Positions 7,779-16,265 of a DNA stretch of 34,339 bases are shown piece by piece. A program made the position numbers and the translations under genes. Origin of the DNA: Patescibacteria group bacterium (GTDB lineage Bacteria; Patescibacteriota; Patescibacteriia; JAGPKW01); the NCBI GenBank assembly GCA_021734125.1, contig JAIPJN010000005.1, positions 1-34,339 on the forward strand. Direction: 5' to 3'. The notes under the pieces were generated by a model. The model saw nothing but the letters and a program-made list of their open reading frames with translations, had not been told where the DNA came from and made no database searches. Numbering within the stretch: position 1 is the stretch's first letter; every line of letters begins with the position of its first letter.

Positions 7779-10700
7779 ATGAAACTTATTATATCACTTT
7801 TTAATGCATTACAAGAAGGAGTATTCTATCTTTCTAATATAATTATGAAAGGATATAGTTTTATTATGAATATTACTTCTACGGGTGTTAATGAGCCTGG
7901 AATTGTTGATGTTTGGATGATGTTAAGAGATATATGTAATATGTTTTTTATACTTATATTACTTATAATAGGTATTTCTACAATATTAGGTATAAAAAAA
8001 TATAGTTATAGAAAAAATCTAATTAATGTTTTAATATCAGCTTTTTTAATAAATTATAGTAAGGTTATTGTAGGTATGATGATAGATTTTGCTCAGATAT
8101 TTATAATACCTTTTAACGATGCAATTTCTAATAGTATTAGTTTAATAACACATCCTGCTTTTGTCATAGATGCTGGAGTAAGTAGTGTTTGGGCTGCTAT
8201 ATTAGGTTTTATTTTTTCTTTAGCATTTTTTGCTGTTGCTATAATAGCTTTAGTATATTCTTTAATCAGGCTAGTTTTTATATGGATAACTATTGCAATA
8301 TCTCCTATAATTGTTTTAGGTTATGGGGTCCCTTTTGATAAAGTTAAAAAAAGTTTGAAAGGATTTTTTCAAAAATTTATTTCTTTTCTAATGGGAGGAA
8401 TATTATTATCTTTTTTTATGTGGTTTGCTCTTTATATATTATCTTCGAGTTCTAGTGGTATGGTAGAAAATATAAAAAATGATACTTATTTTTATGTTCA
8501 TTCTGCTAATAGTGAAACTGAAGAGGTTAATATTAGTGGGTCAAATATGATGTTAATGATTGTTTCTTTAGTTTTTTTAATTTATGCTCAAAAATTTGCT
8601 ATAAGCTCTTCTAAACAAGCTGGAAATTTTGCAGGAGATATTGCTTCAAAAGCTAATTCTATTGGAATGAAACCCCTCAATAAATTAAAAGGTTTAGGTT
8701 TAAAATCCGCTAAATTAGGAAAGAGCACTTTAAAAGGAGCTGCAAAAGGAGCTGCTAATATACCAAAGAATTATGTAAGTTCTGCTTCTAGTAATGTTTT
8801 TAAAACAGGTCTTTCTTCTTTAAGAAACAAAAGTAATTTTTTTGATAGAAAAATGTCTAATCGTGAGGAGAGATTAAAGATGGGGAATGAAGCTTTTAGA
8901 CAACAAAGAACTGATAATTATATGTATGGAGGAACTCCAAGTTCAAAAGGTTCTATTAAGAAAGAAACTTTAGAAAGTTTAAAAAGAAATAAAAGTATGG
9001 ATTTAGCAAAATTAAAATCTGAAGGAGCTTCTGTTTCTGAAATAAAACTTGCTAAGTTTAATTGGGATTTAAAAACAAAAGAGAAAGAAATGCATAATAG
9101 TAGAAATAAATTAAAAAGTGCTTCTTCTCCTGATGAAAAAGATAAAATACAAAAAGAATTAAATACAAAAAGAGCTGAATTTTCTAAACTTAAAGGTGAT
9201 AAAGCTAAATATATAAATGAATTAAAAGATATACAATTTGGTAAATCTGCTTCTTCTGAAGATAGCTCTCAATTAAAAGATATTAAAGGTATAATGGATA
9301 ATATAGGAACTGGTGAAAATATTAATTTATCAACAGAATATTCTGATTTATTAGGAAAAGATGGAAAATTAAAGAAAAATATTACTTCTGATAGCAGAAA
9401 AGAAATTATGGCTACAATAATATCTAAGATGAAAAATAAAAATCTAAAAGGTAAAGACGAAGAATTTATAGAAAATAATTCTGCTTTGTTTAGAACTATG
9501 AATCAAGATGTTTTATCTACTATGAATTCTCAAATAGATAAAAATTACAGTGATGATGAACGTGTTAAGAAATTTAAACAAAAAATAAAAAATCCTGGAA
9601 CTTTTGAATTAAGTGATAAAGAAAATGCTGATATAGAAAAAGGTGATAAATATAAAGAATATCAAGATTTAATAAATGAGGCTTTTTCTGAAGTTAAAAA
9701 TATAAAAACTGAAGAAGAAAGGGATGAGAAATTAGGAGAATTAGATAAAAAAGGTGTTAAAGAGGATTTTAAAGAATTATTTAAAAAACAAGCTGATCTT
9801 ATTATTTCAAGAAAAGATCTAGAAGAAAGAAGAAAAATAATTTCTAGAAAAAGAGAGGAATTAGATGCAATTGTTGATACATCATATTATTCTAAAGAAA
9901 AATATGAAAAAGATATTAAAGAAATTTCTGATTTAGAAAAAGAATATAAAAAAGAAGAAAAAGACTATAAAAAATTAAAAAAACAAATTTCTTCTAAAAA
10001 AATAGAAGATTTAGATTTGGGTTTTATTAATAAAAAAGAAACTAATGAAGATGCTAGTTCTGATGATTGGGATAATAAAGGTTTTGAAGATAATTATGAA
10101 GGATTTGGAGAATCAAATTCTTCTAGTCAATCTCAAGATCAAGGTAAATCTGAAGATGCTAGTTCTGATGATTGGGATAATAAAGGATTTGGAGATGGGG
10201 GTTTTGGAGAATCTAATTTTTCTAATCAATCTCAGAATGGAAGTTCTAAAAATCAATCTGGAAGTTCTTCTAACCAATCTCAGTCTGAGTCTAATGCAGG
10301 ATTTAAATCTGAAAGCACTACAAACCAATCTCAAAATAAAGAAAATTCTGGGAAATCTGAAAGTGGAGATTCTAATAGTCAAGGAAATAATGGAGGACAA
10401 AGTTTTAATAATCAGTCTAAAAATCAAGAAAAATCTGGTTCTAATAAAAAATCTCAATTTCAAAATTCAGAGGCATTTAAAAATAATAGAACTTCTAATT
10501 TTAGTAAAAAGAGGTCTTCTGGTAGAAAGGCTAATAGTTCAATGAAAAATGATTCTAATCTTAAATATGCACAAAAAAAGAAAAAAGCTAAAGAATCAGA
10601 TAAAGATAATTCTTTTAATGACAACAATATAAATAATTTTGAAGATAATTTAGAAAAAGAAAAAGTAGAAAATAAAGGAAAAACTTATAAAGAAACAAAA

Positions 10701-10835
10701 AATAAAAGAAGAAGAAAAGCTCGAAAATCAAGTGGTACAAAGAATTTTTCTAAAAATCAAGAAACATCAGAAAAAACTGAACAGTCTGATTCTAGTGGGA
10801 ATTCTAAAAATAATAGAGAAAATAAAGGTTTTTAA
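7779..10835 (+). CDS. VirB6/TrbL-like polytopic membrane protein with a 700-residue tail
   Basis: This 1018-residue protein has about 290 N-terminal residues carrying six or more hydrophobic segments (roughly 50-70, 85-115, 130-165, 170-190, 198-225, 250-268). Their order and motifs (FIWITIAISPIIVLGYGVP, then a loop and FLMGGILLSFFMWFALYIL) match the VirB6/TrbL family, the inner-membrane channel part of type IV secretion systems. The remaining 700 or so residues are hydrophilic: a Lys/Glu/Ser-rich coiled-coil-like stretch to about 750, then a Ser/Asn/Gln-rich part with a 105-base tandem duplication (EDASSDDWDNKGF twice), then a Lys/Arg-rich end. Such a tail is far longer than in classical VirB6. 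First gene of an eight-gene operon that includes PrgI and VirB4. Family call is confident; the tail has no assigned role. Confidence 0.8.
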   Translation: MKLIISLFNALQEGVFYLSNIIMKGYSFIMNITSTGVNEPGIVDVWMMLRDICNMFFILILLIIGISTILGIKKYSYRKNLINVLISAFLINYSKVIVGMMIDFAQIFIIPFNDAISNSISLITHPAFVIDAGVSSVWAAILGFIFSLAFFAVAIIALVYSLIRLVFIWITIAISPIIVLGYGVPFDKVKKSLKGFFQKFISFLMGGILLSFFMWFALYILSSSSSGMVENIKNDTYFYVHSANSETEEVNISGSNMMLMIVSLVFLIYAQKFAISSSKQAGNFAGDIASKANSIGMKPLNKLKGLGLKSAKLGKSTLKGAAKGAANIPKNYVSSASSNVFKTGLSSLRNKSNFFDRKMSNREERLKMGNEAFRQQRTDNYMYGGTPSSKGSIKKETLESLKRNKSMDLAKLKSEGASVSEIKLAKFNWDLKTKEKEMHNSRNKLKSASSPDEKDKIQKELNTKRAEFSKLKGDKAKYINELKDIQFGKSASSEDSSQLKDIKGIMDNIGTGENINLSTEYSDLLGKDGKLKKNITSDSRKEIMATIISKMKNKNLKGKDEEFIENNSALFRTMNQDVLSTMNSQIDKNYSDDERVKKFKQKIKNPGTFELSDKENADIEKGDKYKEYQDLINEAFSEVKNIKTEEERDEKLGELDKKGVKEDFKELFKKQADLIISRKDLEERRKIISRKREELDAIVDTSYYSKEKYEKDIKEISDLEKEYKKEEKDYKKLKKQISSKKIEDLDLGFINKKETNEDASSDDWDNKGFEDNYEGFGESNSSSQSQDQGKSEDASSDDWDNKGFGDGGFGESNFSNQSQNGSSKNQSGSSSNQSQSESNAGFKSESTTNQSQNKENSGKSESGDSNSQGNNGGQSFNNQSKNQEKSGSNKKSQFQNSEAFKNNRTSNFSKKRSSGRKANSSMKNDSNLKYAQKKKKAKESDKDNSFNDNNINNFEDNLEKEKVENKGKTYKETKNKRRRKARKSSGTKNFSKNQETSEKTEQSDSSGNSKNNRENKGF
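10047..10188 (+). repeat. tandem duplication in the VirB6-like tail
   Basis: The segment starting GAAGATGCTAGTTCTGATGA recurs at a spacing of 105 bases (10047 and 10152). It is identical for at least 35 bases and encodes EDASSDDWDNKGF twice. The following segments (EGFGESN and GGFGESN) are also related, which marks a recent in-frame duplication. Confidence 0.75.
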
Positions 10836-10864
10836 ATAAATATAAAAAATAAATAAAAGGTTAT

Positions 10865-12463
10865 ATGGATAAAATTTTAGAGATAATTTTATCTCCTGAT
10901 TCTGAAAAATTTAGAGGTGATCTTTTTGAGAGATATGAAATTTCTGATGATGATATTTTTATTATAAATTCTAATTTTAAGAAATTTTTTTCTGGTGAAA
11001 TTAAATTTTTAGATTTTTTAAAAGAGTGTTCCGATCTTAATATAAAATTAATAGAAGAATATTTAGATTTTCATTTAAAATTAATAGAAGAGTATTTAGA
11101 TAGTGATTATAATACTTTGATGAAAGATTTTTCTAATTTTATTATTTCAAAAAATAATATAAATGGTAGTGATCAGCCATTGTTAAATAAAAACGATGAT
11201 GTTTTGAATAAAACAGGTGAAAAAAATAAAAAAAATAAAAATGATAAAAAAGGTAGTGGTCAGAGATCTCTGACCAATAAAGAAAATATAGGTAGTGACC
11301 AACGATCGTTGGTCAATACAAATTCATATAAACATGGTGATATAAAAAATATTTTGGAAGATGATAAAAATAAACGTAGTGATCAGCCATTGTTAAATAA
11401 AAACGATGATGTTTTGAATAAAACAGGTGAAAAAAATAAAAATGATAAAAAAGGTAGTGGTCAGAGATCTCTGACCAATAAAGATGATAAAACAGAAAAA
11501 TATGCTGAAGAAATTAGAAAAATTATAAAAGAAGAAATAAATCAAGATTTTTTATTAGGTGCAAAAAATAAAAATAAGGAATTAACTGATGGCGTTTTTA
11601 ATCCTTTTGATAATCCTTCTTTAATTGTTGATGAAGTTATTAATATTATAGGACTTAGGTTTAAAAATGAAAAAAATAGAGATAAATTTTATTCTATATT
11701 AATAAAATATTTGAAAAATATTAGGAATAAACATCAGTCTTATGAAATTTTAGTAGATGATAAAATAGGTTTATCTGTTTCTAAAATTGCTGCTGAAAAA
11801 ATATTGAATCTTACCGAAAAAATAAAAAAACAAAAAGAGAACAATCTACTTGAATATAAAAAAAGTAAATTAATAAAAAAAGAAAAAAAAGATTCAGTAA
11901 ATAACATATTAAATGTAAAATCTGATAATTCTATAGAAAATAAAAAAAGCAGTGGTCAGTCACAGCTTGTTAATAAAAAAAATAAAGATTTAACTGGATT
12001 AAAAACAGAAGAAGATATTTTTCACTTTTATGATGGAAATATTGAAGAGTTATATATGAAAAGAGAAAAAGAAAGATCTAAGGAAATAGATATGGATATG
12101 GATATTGGCGGTGATATTCATAGAGATTTTTTATCCAATAGATTAGTTGGCCCTGTTGAAGAATTAGCTTATTTTACAATTATTGATTTTAGAAATTTAG
12201 GAGAAGATTTAGATGAAAGAATAAAAAAATTAAAACAGAAAATTAATGTTTTGGAAGATTATGGTTTGAATAAAAAAATCCTTGGAATAAAAGCTTGGCT
12301 TAATTCAGAAGTTTCAGAAGTTTATAAAGCTATTTTAAATGAAAGTATTGAATTTGGTAGCATAGAAAATGCTGTTTTAAAAAGAAAAGAAAAGGGTCGT
12401 TTATATTTGACAGAAGAAGAAATAAATAAAATAGCAGAACTTAATAGGGAATTTAGAATTTAA
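10865..12463 (+). CDS. conserved-looking operon protein carrying palindrome-derived peptides, unknown
   Basis: 532 residues, no signal peptide or membrane segment. The N-terminal 90 residues are acidic with a tandem KLIEEYLD repeat (about 61-79). Residues about 100-215 are Lys/Asn-rich and hold five copies of peptides such as GSDQPLLNK and GSGQRSLTNK encoded by GTAG-headed palindromes; a sixth lies near 362. From about 238 a folded helical region follows (LIVDEVINIIGLRF). The last 110 residues form the most orderly part (LVGPVEELAYFTIIDFRNLG, then YLTEEEINKIAELNREFRI). From memory of other Patescibacteria, similar C-terminal regions occur beside PrgI/VirB4, but no function is known to me. The ATG is preceded by AAAAGG, a weak possible ribosome site. 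It sits 29 bases after the VirB6-like gene and 3 bases before the PrgI gene. Confidence 0.7.
   Translation: MDKILEIILSPDSEKFRGDLFERYEISDDDIFIINSNFKKFFSGEIKFLDFLKECSDLNIKLIEEYLDFHLKLIEEYLDSDYNTLMKDFSNFIISKNNINGSDQPLLNKNDDVLNKTGEKNKKNKNDKKGSGQRSLTNKENIGSDQRSLVNTNSYKHGDIKNILEDDKNKRSDQPLLNKNDDVLNKTGEKNKNDKKGSGQRSLTNKDDKTEKYAEEIRKIIKEEINQDFLLGAKNKNKELTDGVFNPFDNPSLIVDEVINIIGLRFKNEKNRDKFYSILIKYLKNIRNKHQSYEILVDDKIGLSVSKIAAEKILNLTEKIKKQKENNLLEYKKSKLIKKEKKDSVNNILNVKSDNSIENKKSSGQSQLVNKKNKDLTGLKTEEDIFHFYDGNIEELYMKREKERSKEIDMDMDIGGDIHRDFLSNRLVGPVEELAYFTIIDFRNLGEDLDERIKKLKQKINVLEDYGLNKKILGIKAWLNSEVSEVYKAILNESIEFGSIENAVLKRKEKGRLYLTEEEINKIAELNREFRI
11166..11191 (+). repeat. GTAG element A1 (shortened, decayed palindrome)
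   Basis: GTAGTGATCAGCCATTGTTA then AATAAA. Left and right flanks match the perfect copies, but the core is 3 bases shorter and no longer pairs well. It encodes GSDQPLLNK in frame. Confidence 0.55.
11253..11281 (+). repeat. GTAG element A2 (perfect 20-base palindrome)
   Basis: GTAG, then TGGTCAGAGATCTCTGACCA (11257-11276), a perfect palindrome, then ATAAA. In frame, it encodes GSGQRSLTNK. Duplicated 201 bases downstream as A5. Confidence 0.85.
11292..11317 (+). repeat. GTAG element A3 (perfect palindrome, different core)
   Basis: GTAG, then TGACCAACGATCGTTGGTCA (11296-11315), a perfect 20-base palindrome, then AT. It has the same size and frame as A2 but a different, self-complementary core. 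Encodes GSDQRSLVN. Confidence 0.85.
11376..11401 (+). repeat. GTAG element A4 (copy of A1)
   Basis: Identical to A1 from GTAG onward, offset by 210 bases; part of the larger tandem duplication. Encodes RSDQPLLNK. Confidence 0.6.
11454..11482 (+). repeat. GTAG element A5 (copy of A2)
   Basis: Same perfect palindrome as A2 (11458-11477) and same peptide GSGQRSLTNK. It belongs to the segmental duplication of 11166-11282 into 11376-11483; the first copy has 9 extra bases of Lys/Asn codons between A1 and A2. Confidence 0.85.
11949..11977 (+). repeat. element A6 (decayed, GCAG head)
   Basis: GCAGTGGTCAGTCACAGCTT then GTTAATAAA aligns base for base in length with A2 (29 bases), but both the head (GCAG) and the right arm have changed. 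Encodes SGQSQLVNK. It lies about 470 bases from the other copies in the same gene and reads as an old insertion. Confidence 0.55.
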
Positions 12464-12466
12464 TTT

Positions 12467-12898
12467 ATGAAACAATTTTTAGTTCCACAATTTTCTGATG
12501 TAGAACCTAAAATATTAGGTCCTTTGACTGTAAAGAATTTTATAATAATAATAATAGGAATTTTATTATGTGTTCTTGCTTGGAAGTTTGCAGATCTTAC
12601 ATTATTTATTTTAGAAGCTTTAGTTATTATAACTGTTACAGCTCTTGTTGGTTTTGTTAAAATTAATGGTAGATCTTTTCATTATTTTTTATTAGATTTA
12701 ATTAATTTTTCTAAAAAAGGTAAAATTAGAGTATGGAACAAAGATTATGATAAAATAAATACAATACAAGAAAAAAAAGAAGAAAAAAAAGAAGAAAAAA
12801 GAGAAAAAGACACTATAACTGGATCAAAATTAAATGAGCTTTCATTATTGCTTGATACAGGTGGTGCTTATAAAGTAGATGATGAAAATTTAAATTAA
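12467..12898 (+). CDS. PrgI family membrane protein
   Basis: This 143-residue protein begins MKQFLVPQFSDVEPKILGPL, the typical N-terminus of the PrgI family. Two close membrane helices follow (about 26-43 and 46-63), then the FHYFLLDLINF segment and a Lys/Glu-rich tail. PrgI/VirB3-like proteins sit in the inner membrane beside VirB4 in conjugation-type secretion systems of Gram-positive bacteria and Patescibacteria. It is packed 3 bases after the upstream gene and 5 bases before the VirB4 N-domain gene, as expected for an assembly partner. Confidence 0.88.
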   Translation: MKQFLVPQFSDVEPKILGPLTVKNFIIIIIGILLCVLAWKFADLTLFILEALVIITVTALVGFVKINGRSFHYFLLDLINFSKKGKIRVWNKDYDKINTIQEKKEEKKEEKREKDTITGSKLNELSLLLDTGGAYKVDDENLN

Positions 12899-12903
12899 TT
12901 ATT

Positions 12904-13614
12904 ATGGCAAAAAAAACAGAAACAATGCACAATCCTAAGATTACTAAATCTAAACCTTCTGCGTCTACACAGAAATTTTTAGATATTTCAGAAATAAGAG
13001 ATGACCTTGTTATTTTAAAAGATGGTTCTATCAGATCTGTTATTATGGTTTCTTCAATAAATTTTGCTTTAAAATCTGTTGAAGAACAGGAAGCCATTAT
13101 TTCTTCTTATGTAAGGTTTTTAAATAGTTTAAATGCGCCTATACAAGTAGTAATTCAATCTAGAAGATTGGATTTAGATTCTTATATTGAAGAATTAGAA
13201 GGGAATGCAAAAAAACAAAAAAATGATTTACTTAAAATGCAGATAAATGAATATATTAAATATATTAAAGATTTGGTTGTATTAGGAAATATAATGACTA
13301 AAAAGTTTTTTGTTGTTGTTTCTTATGATCCTTCTGGAAAATCTAATTCAAGTAAAACCTTTATGCAAAGTTTGACTGAAATATTTTCCCCTTCTGCATC
13401 TATTACTATTTCTAAAAAAAGTTTTGAAAAATATAAAGTTAATTTATTTAAAAAGGTGAATTATATAAAATCAAATTTAAATAATTTAGGCTTACTTACT
13501 ACAACTTTAGATACTAAAGGTCTTATAGAGTTGTTTTATTCTACTTATAATATGACTGTTTCTAAATATCAAAAAATATATGATATAGAGGAAATGAGGG
13601 TAGATGAAGAATAA
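12904..13614 (+). CDS. VirB4 N-terminal-domain-like (TraC-like) protein, stand-alone
   Basis: 236 residues without a P-loop. After a short basic start, KFLDISEIRDDLVILKDGSI and RSVIMVSSINFALKSVEEQE resemble the N-terminal domain of VirB4/TraC-type ATPases, the part that binds VirB3 and VirB8. A coiled-coil-like helix (IEELEGNAKKQKNDLLKMQI) and the strand KKFFVVVSYDP follow, as in that domain. It stands directly before the ATPase gene, separated by 19 bases. The ATPase keeps an N-terminal region of its own, so this may be an extra paralogous domain rather than the missing half. Cytoplasmic, membrane-associated role inferred. Confidence 0.72.
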   Translation: MAKKTETMHNPKITKSKPSASTQKFLDISEIRDDLVILKDGSIRSVIMVSSINFALKSVEEQEAIISSYVRFLNSLNAPIQVVIQSRRLDLDSYIEELEGNAKKQKNDLLKMQINEYIKYIKDLVVLGNIMTKKFFVVVSYDPSGKSNSSKTFMQSLTEIFSPSASITISKKSFEKYKVNLFKKVNYIKSNLNNLGLLTTTLDTKGLIELFYSTYNMTVSKYQKIYDIEEMRVDEE

Positions 13615-13633
13615 TATATTAATCTATTAATTT

Positions 13634-15694
13634 ATGGCATTTGATTTAAAACAATTATCTTCTATTTCTTCTGAAAATACTGATGAAAAAATTAATAAAA
13701 AGAAAAAAGAAAAGATAGATAAAAAAAAGCAAAAGGAAAAAGAGATAGACAAAAATACTGAAAAAGATATAAAGTTTGTTCAAGAAGAAAAATTGTATAG
13801 GAAAGGTACCGTGTCTGTGAGAGATTTGATTTCTCCTGCATCTATGAAGGTTACTCCTAAATTTTTAGAAATTAATGGTACTTTTGTTAGAACTATATAT
13901 GTTGTTAATTATCCTAGATTTTTATCAATAGGTTGGTTGAATCCTCTTATAAATATTGATAATACTGTTGATATAGCTATGTTTTTTTATCCTATTGATA
14001 TCCCTAAAATTTTAAAACAACTTCGTAATAAGGTAGGTTCTCTTCAGGCTCAATTAAATGCTGATGAAGAAAAAGGGGCTCCTAGAGATCCTTTAAGACA
14101 AGCTGCTTTAGAAGATATGGAAAATTTAAGAGATTCTTTAACCCAAGGAACTGAGCATTTTTTTCAATTTGCTTTATATCTTACTATTTATGCTGATTCA
14201 GAAAAAGAGCTTGAAAAATTATCTGATGAAGTAGATTTTTTGTTTGGTTCTAGATTAATATATACAAAAAGAGCTTTTTATCAGTCTGAACAAGGTTTTA
14301 ATTCTACATTACCACTTGGAAATGATGAACTTAATATTATTTTTAATTTAAATTCTTCTCCTATTGCATCATCTTTTCCTTTTGTTTCATCTGATTTAAC
14401 TTCAAATAGTGGAATATTATATGGAGTTAATGAACACAATAATAGTTTAATTATTTTTGATAGATTTTCACTTGCTAATGCAAATAGTGTTGTTTTTGCT
14501 ACTTCTGGAGCTGGTAAAAGTTATGCTGTAAAACTTGAGGTTTTAAGGAGTTTGATGATGGGGACTGATGTTATTATTATAGATCCAGAATATGAATATA
14601 AACAATTATCAGATGCTGTTGGAGGTACTTATATAAATATTTCTTTGAATTCAGAAAATAAAATGAACCCTTTTGATCTTCCTAAAACTCCTGGTGTTGG
14701 TGGTAGTAAAGTTTCTGATATTATTAGATCTCAGGTTATAACTATGAAAGGACTTTTAAAACTTATGGTTGGTGAGATGTCAAATACAGAAGATGTTATT
14801 ATAGATAAAGCCCTTCTTGAAACTTATGCTAAAAAAGATATAGACGCTAATGCAGATTTATCTTCAATAGAAAGTCCTCTAATGCAAGATTTTTATGAGG
14901 TTTTAAGTGGTATGGAAGGAGGTGAAGATCTTGCGCTCAGGGTAAAAAAATATGTTGATGGAACTTTTGCTGGTTTATTTAATAGTCCGACAAATGTTGA
15001 AGTTAATAATCAACTTGTTGTTTTTTGTGTAAGAGATTTGGAAGACGAGTTAAGACCTATTGGAATTTATAATATTGTTACTTATATATGGAATATTATA
15101 AGATCTGAGACTAAAAAAAGAATATTAATAGTTGATGAGGCTTGGTGGCTTATGCAAAATGATGATTCAGCAAAATTTATATTTGCCCTTGTTAAAAGAT
15201 GTAGAAAATATTATATGGGTGTTACCACTATTACTCAGGATGTTAATGATTTTTTAAATAATCAGTATGGAAGAGCTATTGTAACTAATTCTGCTATGCA
15301 AATTTTATTAAAACAATCTTCTGCTGCAATTGATAATATAGCTAAAGTTTTTATGTTAACTGAAGGTGAAAAATATTTATTATTAGAAAGAAGTGTTGGA
15401 GAAGGAATATTTTTTGCTGGTAAAAAACATGCTGCTATAAAAATTATAGCTTCTTATACAGAAGATCAGCTTATTACTTCTGATCCTAGACAACTGCTTA
15501 AAATAAAAGAAGAAAAAGAAGAATTTGAAGAAGAAATTAAATCTTCTGTTTCTGAGGAAACAAAAAAAGATTTAAAAGAAATAGAAAATAGTGATGAATT
15601 AAAAGATGAAAAAGATACAGAATTAGAAAGTAAAAAAGAAGATCCAAAGTCTTCTAAAAAGAAAAAAAATGAATTTGAATCTGAGTCAGAATAA
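13634..15694 (+). CDS. VirB4-type secretion ATPase
   Basis: This 686-residue ATPase is the probable energy source of the type IV secretion-like machine. A Lys-rich start (about 15-45) leads into an N-terminal domain (SVRDLISPASMKVTPKFLEI, then YPRFLSIGWLNPLI) shared with VirB4. The motor has Walker A ATSGAGKS (289-296), a DPEYEYKQL strand after it, and Walker B ILIVDEAWWLM (497-507). Further on are TTITQDVNDF and the usual C-terminal helical part. The last 65 residues are a charged Glu/Lys/Ser tail. No VirD4 coupling ATPase, VirB11 or relaxase is seen in the window, so a complete conjugation system cannot be claimed. Confidence 0.92.
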   Translation: MAFDLKQLSSISSENTDEKINKKKKEKIDKKKQKEKEIDKNTEKDIKFVQEEKLYRKGTVSVRDLISPASMKVTPKFLEINGTFVRTIYVVNYPRFLSIGWLNPLINIDNTVDIAMFFYPIDIPKILKQLRNKVGSLQAQLNADEEKGAPRDPLRQAALEDMENLRDSLTQGTEHFFQFALYLTIYADSEKELEKLSDEVDFLFGSRLIYTKRAFYQSEQGFNSTLPLGNDELNIIFNLNSSPIASSFPFVSSDLTSNSGILYGVNEHNNSLIIFDRFSLANANSVVFATSGAGKSYAVKLEVLRSLMMGTDVIIIDPEYEYKQLSDAVGGTYINISLNSENKMNPFDLPKTPGVGGSKVSDIIRSQVITMKGLLKLMVGEMSNTEDVIIDKALLETYAKKDIDANADLSSIESPLMQDFYEVLSGMEGGEDLALRVKKYVDGTFAGLFNSPTNVEVNNQLVVFCVRDLEDELRPIGIYNIVTYIWNIIRSETKKRILIVDEAWWLMQNDDSAKFIFALVKRCRKYYMGVTTITQDVNDFLNNQYGRAIVTNSAMQILLKQSSAAIDNIAKVFMLTEGEKYLLLERSVGEGIFFAGKKHAAIKIIASYTEDQLITSDPRQLLKIKEEKEEFEEEIKSSVSEETKKDLKEIENSDELKDEKDTELESKKEDPKSSKKKKNEFESESE

Positions 15695-15715
15695 TTTATA
15701 TATAATTAAAAAAAT

Positions 15716-16264
15716 ATGACTAGAAAAAAAATAATTATAATTTCATTAATTTTTTTGTTACTTAGTGCTTTTTTTGTATTTTTAATATATTTATTAGATA
15801 AGCAAAATCCTGATTATAATTTATTAAATAATAATGATAAGAATATTGAAGAAAAGGAAGAAGTAGCACCATCTTATGATATAGTTATCTCTGATCAAGA
15901 AAAAATAACATCTCTTTCAAGAGGTTTTATACAAACTTTAAAAACATATAATAATAAAACAAATTTTTCTAATATTGTTGATATGTATCCACTAATGACC
16001 GATTCTTTTAAGTCTAAAATGATATCTACTTTAGAAGGATATTTAGAAAATTCTGAGCCTTCTTCTGATTTTTTTACTCAAAAAATTCATGTTAGAGATG
16101 TTAATCTTATATTATTTAATGAAGGTGATACAGTTGCTAATGTTGAAGTATTTTGTGATAAATATTCTGGGGATGATCCTTCTAATTTAAATTTAGAGGA
16201 AGTTAAATATATTTTAGATTTAGTGAAAATAGGTTCAGAATGGAAAGTTGATAATATATATTAA
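15716..16264 (+). CDS. single-pass membrane protein with NTF2/VirB8-like outer domain
   Basis: 182 residues: a short basic start, one membrane helix at about 6-27, a polar linker, then a domain of about 120 residues. Its layout looks like a small NTF2-like fold: an N-terminal helix (ITSLSRGFIQTLKTYNN), a helix with FKSKMISTLEGYL, and strands ending in KYILDLVKIGSEWKVDNIY, a typical last NTF2 strand. VirB8 and TcpC of type IV systems have exactly this one-helix plus NTF2 form, and the gene follows VirB4 by 21 bases. The VirB8-like call is inferred from architecture and position; no sequence motif proves it. Confidence 0.6.
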   Translation: MTRKKIIIISLIFLLLSAFFVFLIYLLDKQNPDYNLLNNNDKNIEEKEEVAPSYDIVISDQEKITSLSRGFIQTLKTYNNKTNFSNIVDMYPLMTDSFKSKMISTLEGYLENSEPSSDFFTQKIHVRDVNLILFNEGDTVANVEVFCDKYSGDDPSNLNLEEVKYILDLVKIGSEWKVDNIY

Positions 16265-16265
16265 T

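Noticed and set aside
10045-10545. Overlapping ORFs in the VirB6-like tail
   Set aside because: Same cause: low-complexity sequence in the real frame. No start context or recognisable domain.
16248-16265. TTG start for the coiled-coil membrane gene
   Set aside because: It overlaps the previous gene and adds IIYIN; the ATG at 16266 directly after the upstream stop is the simpler start.
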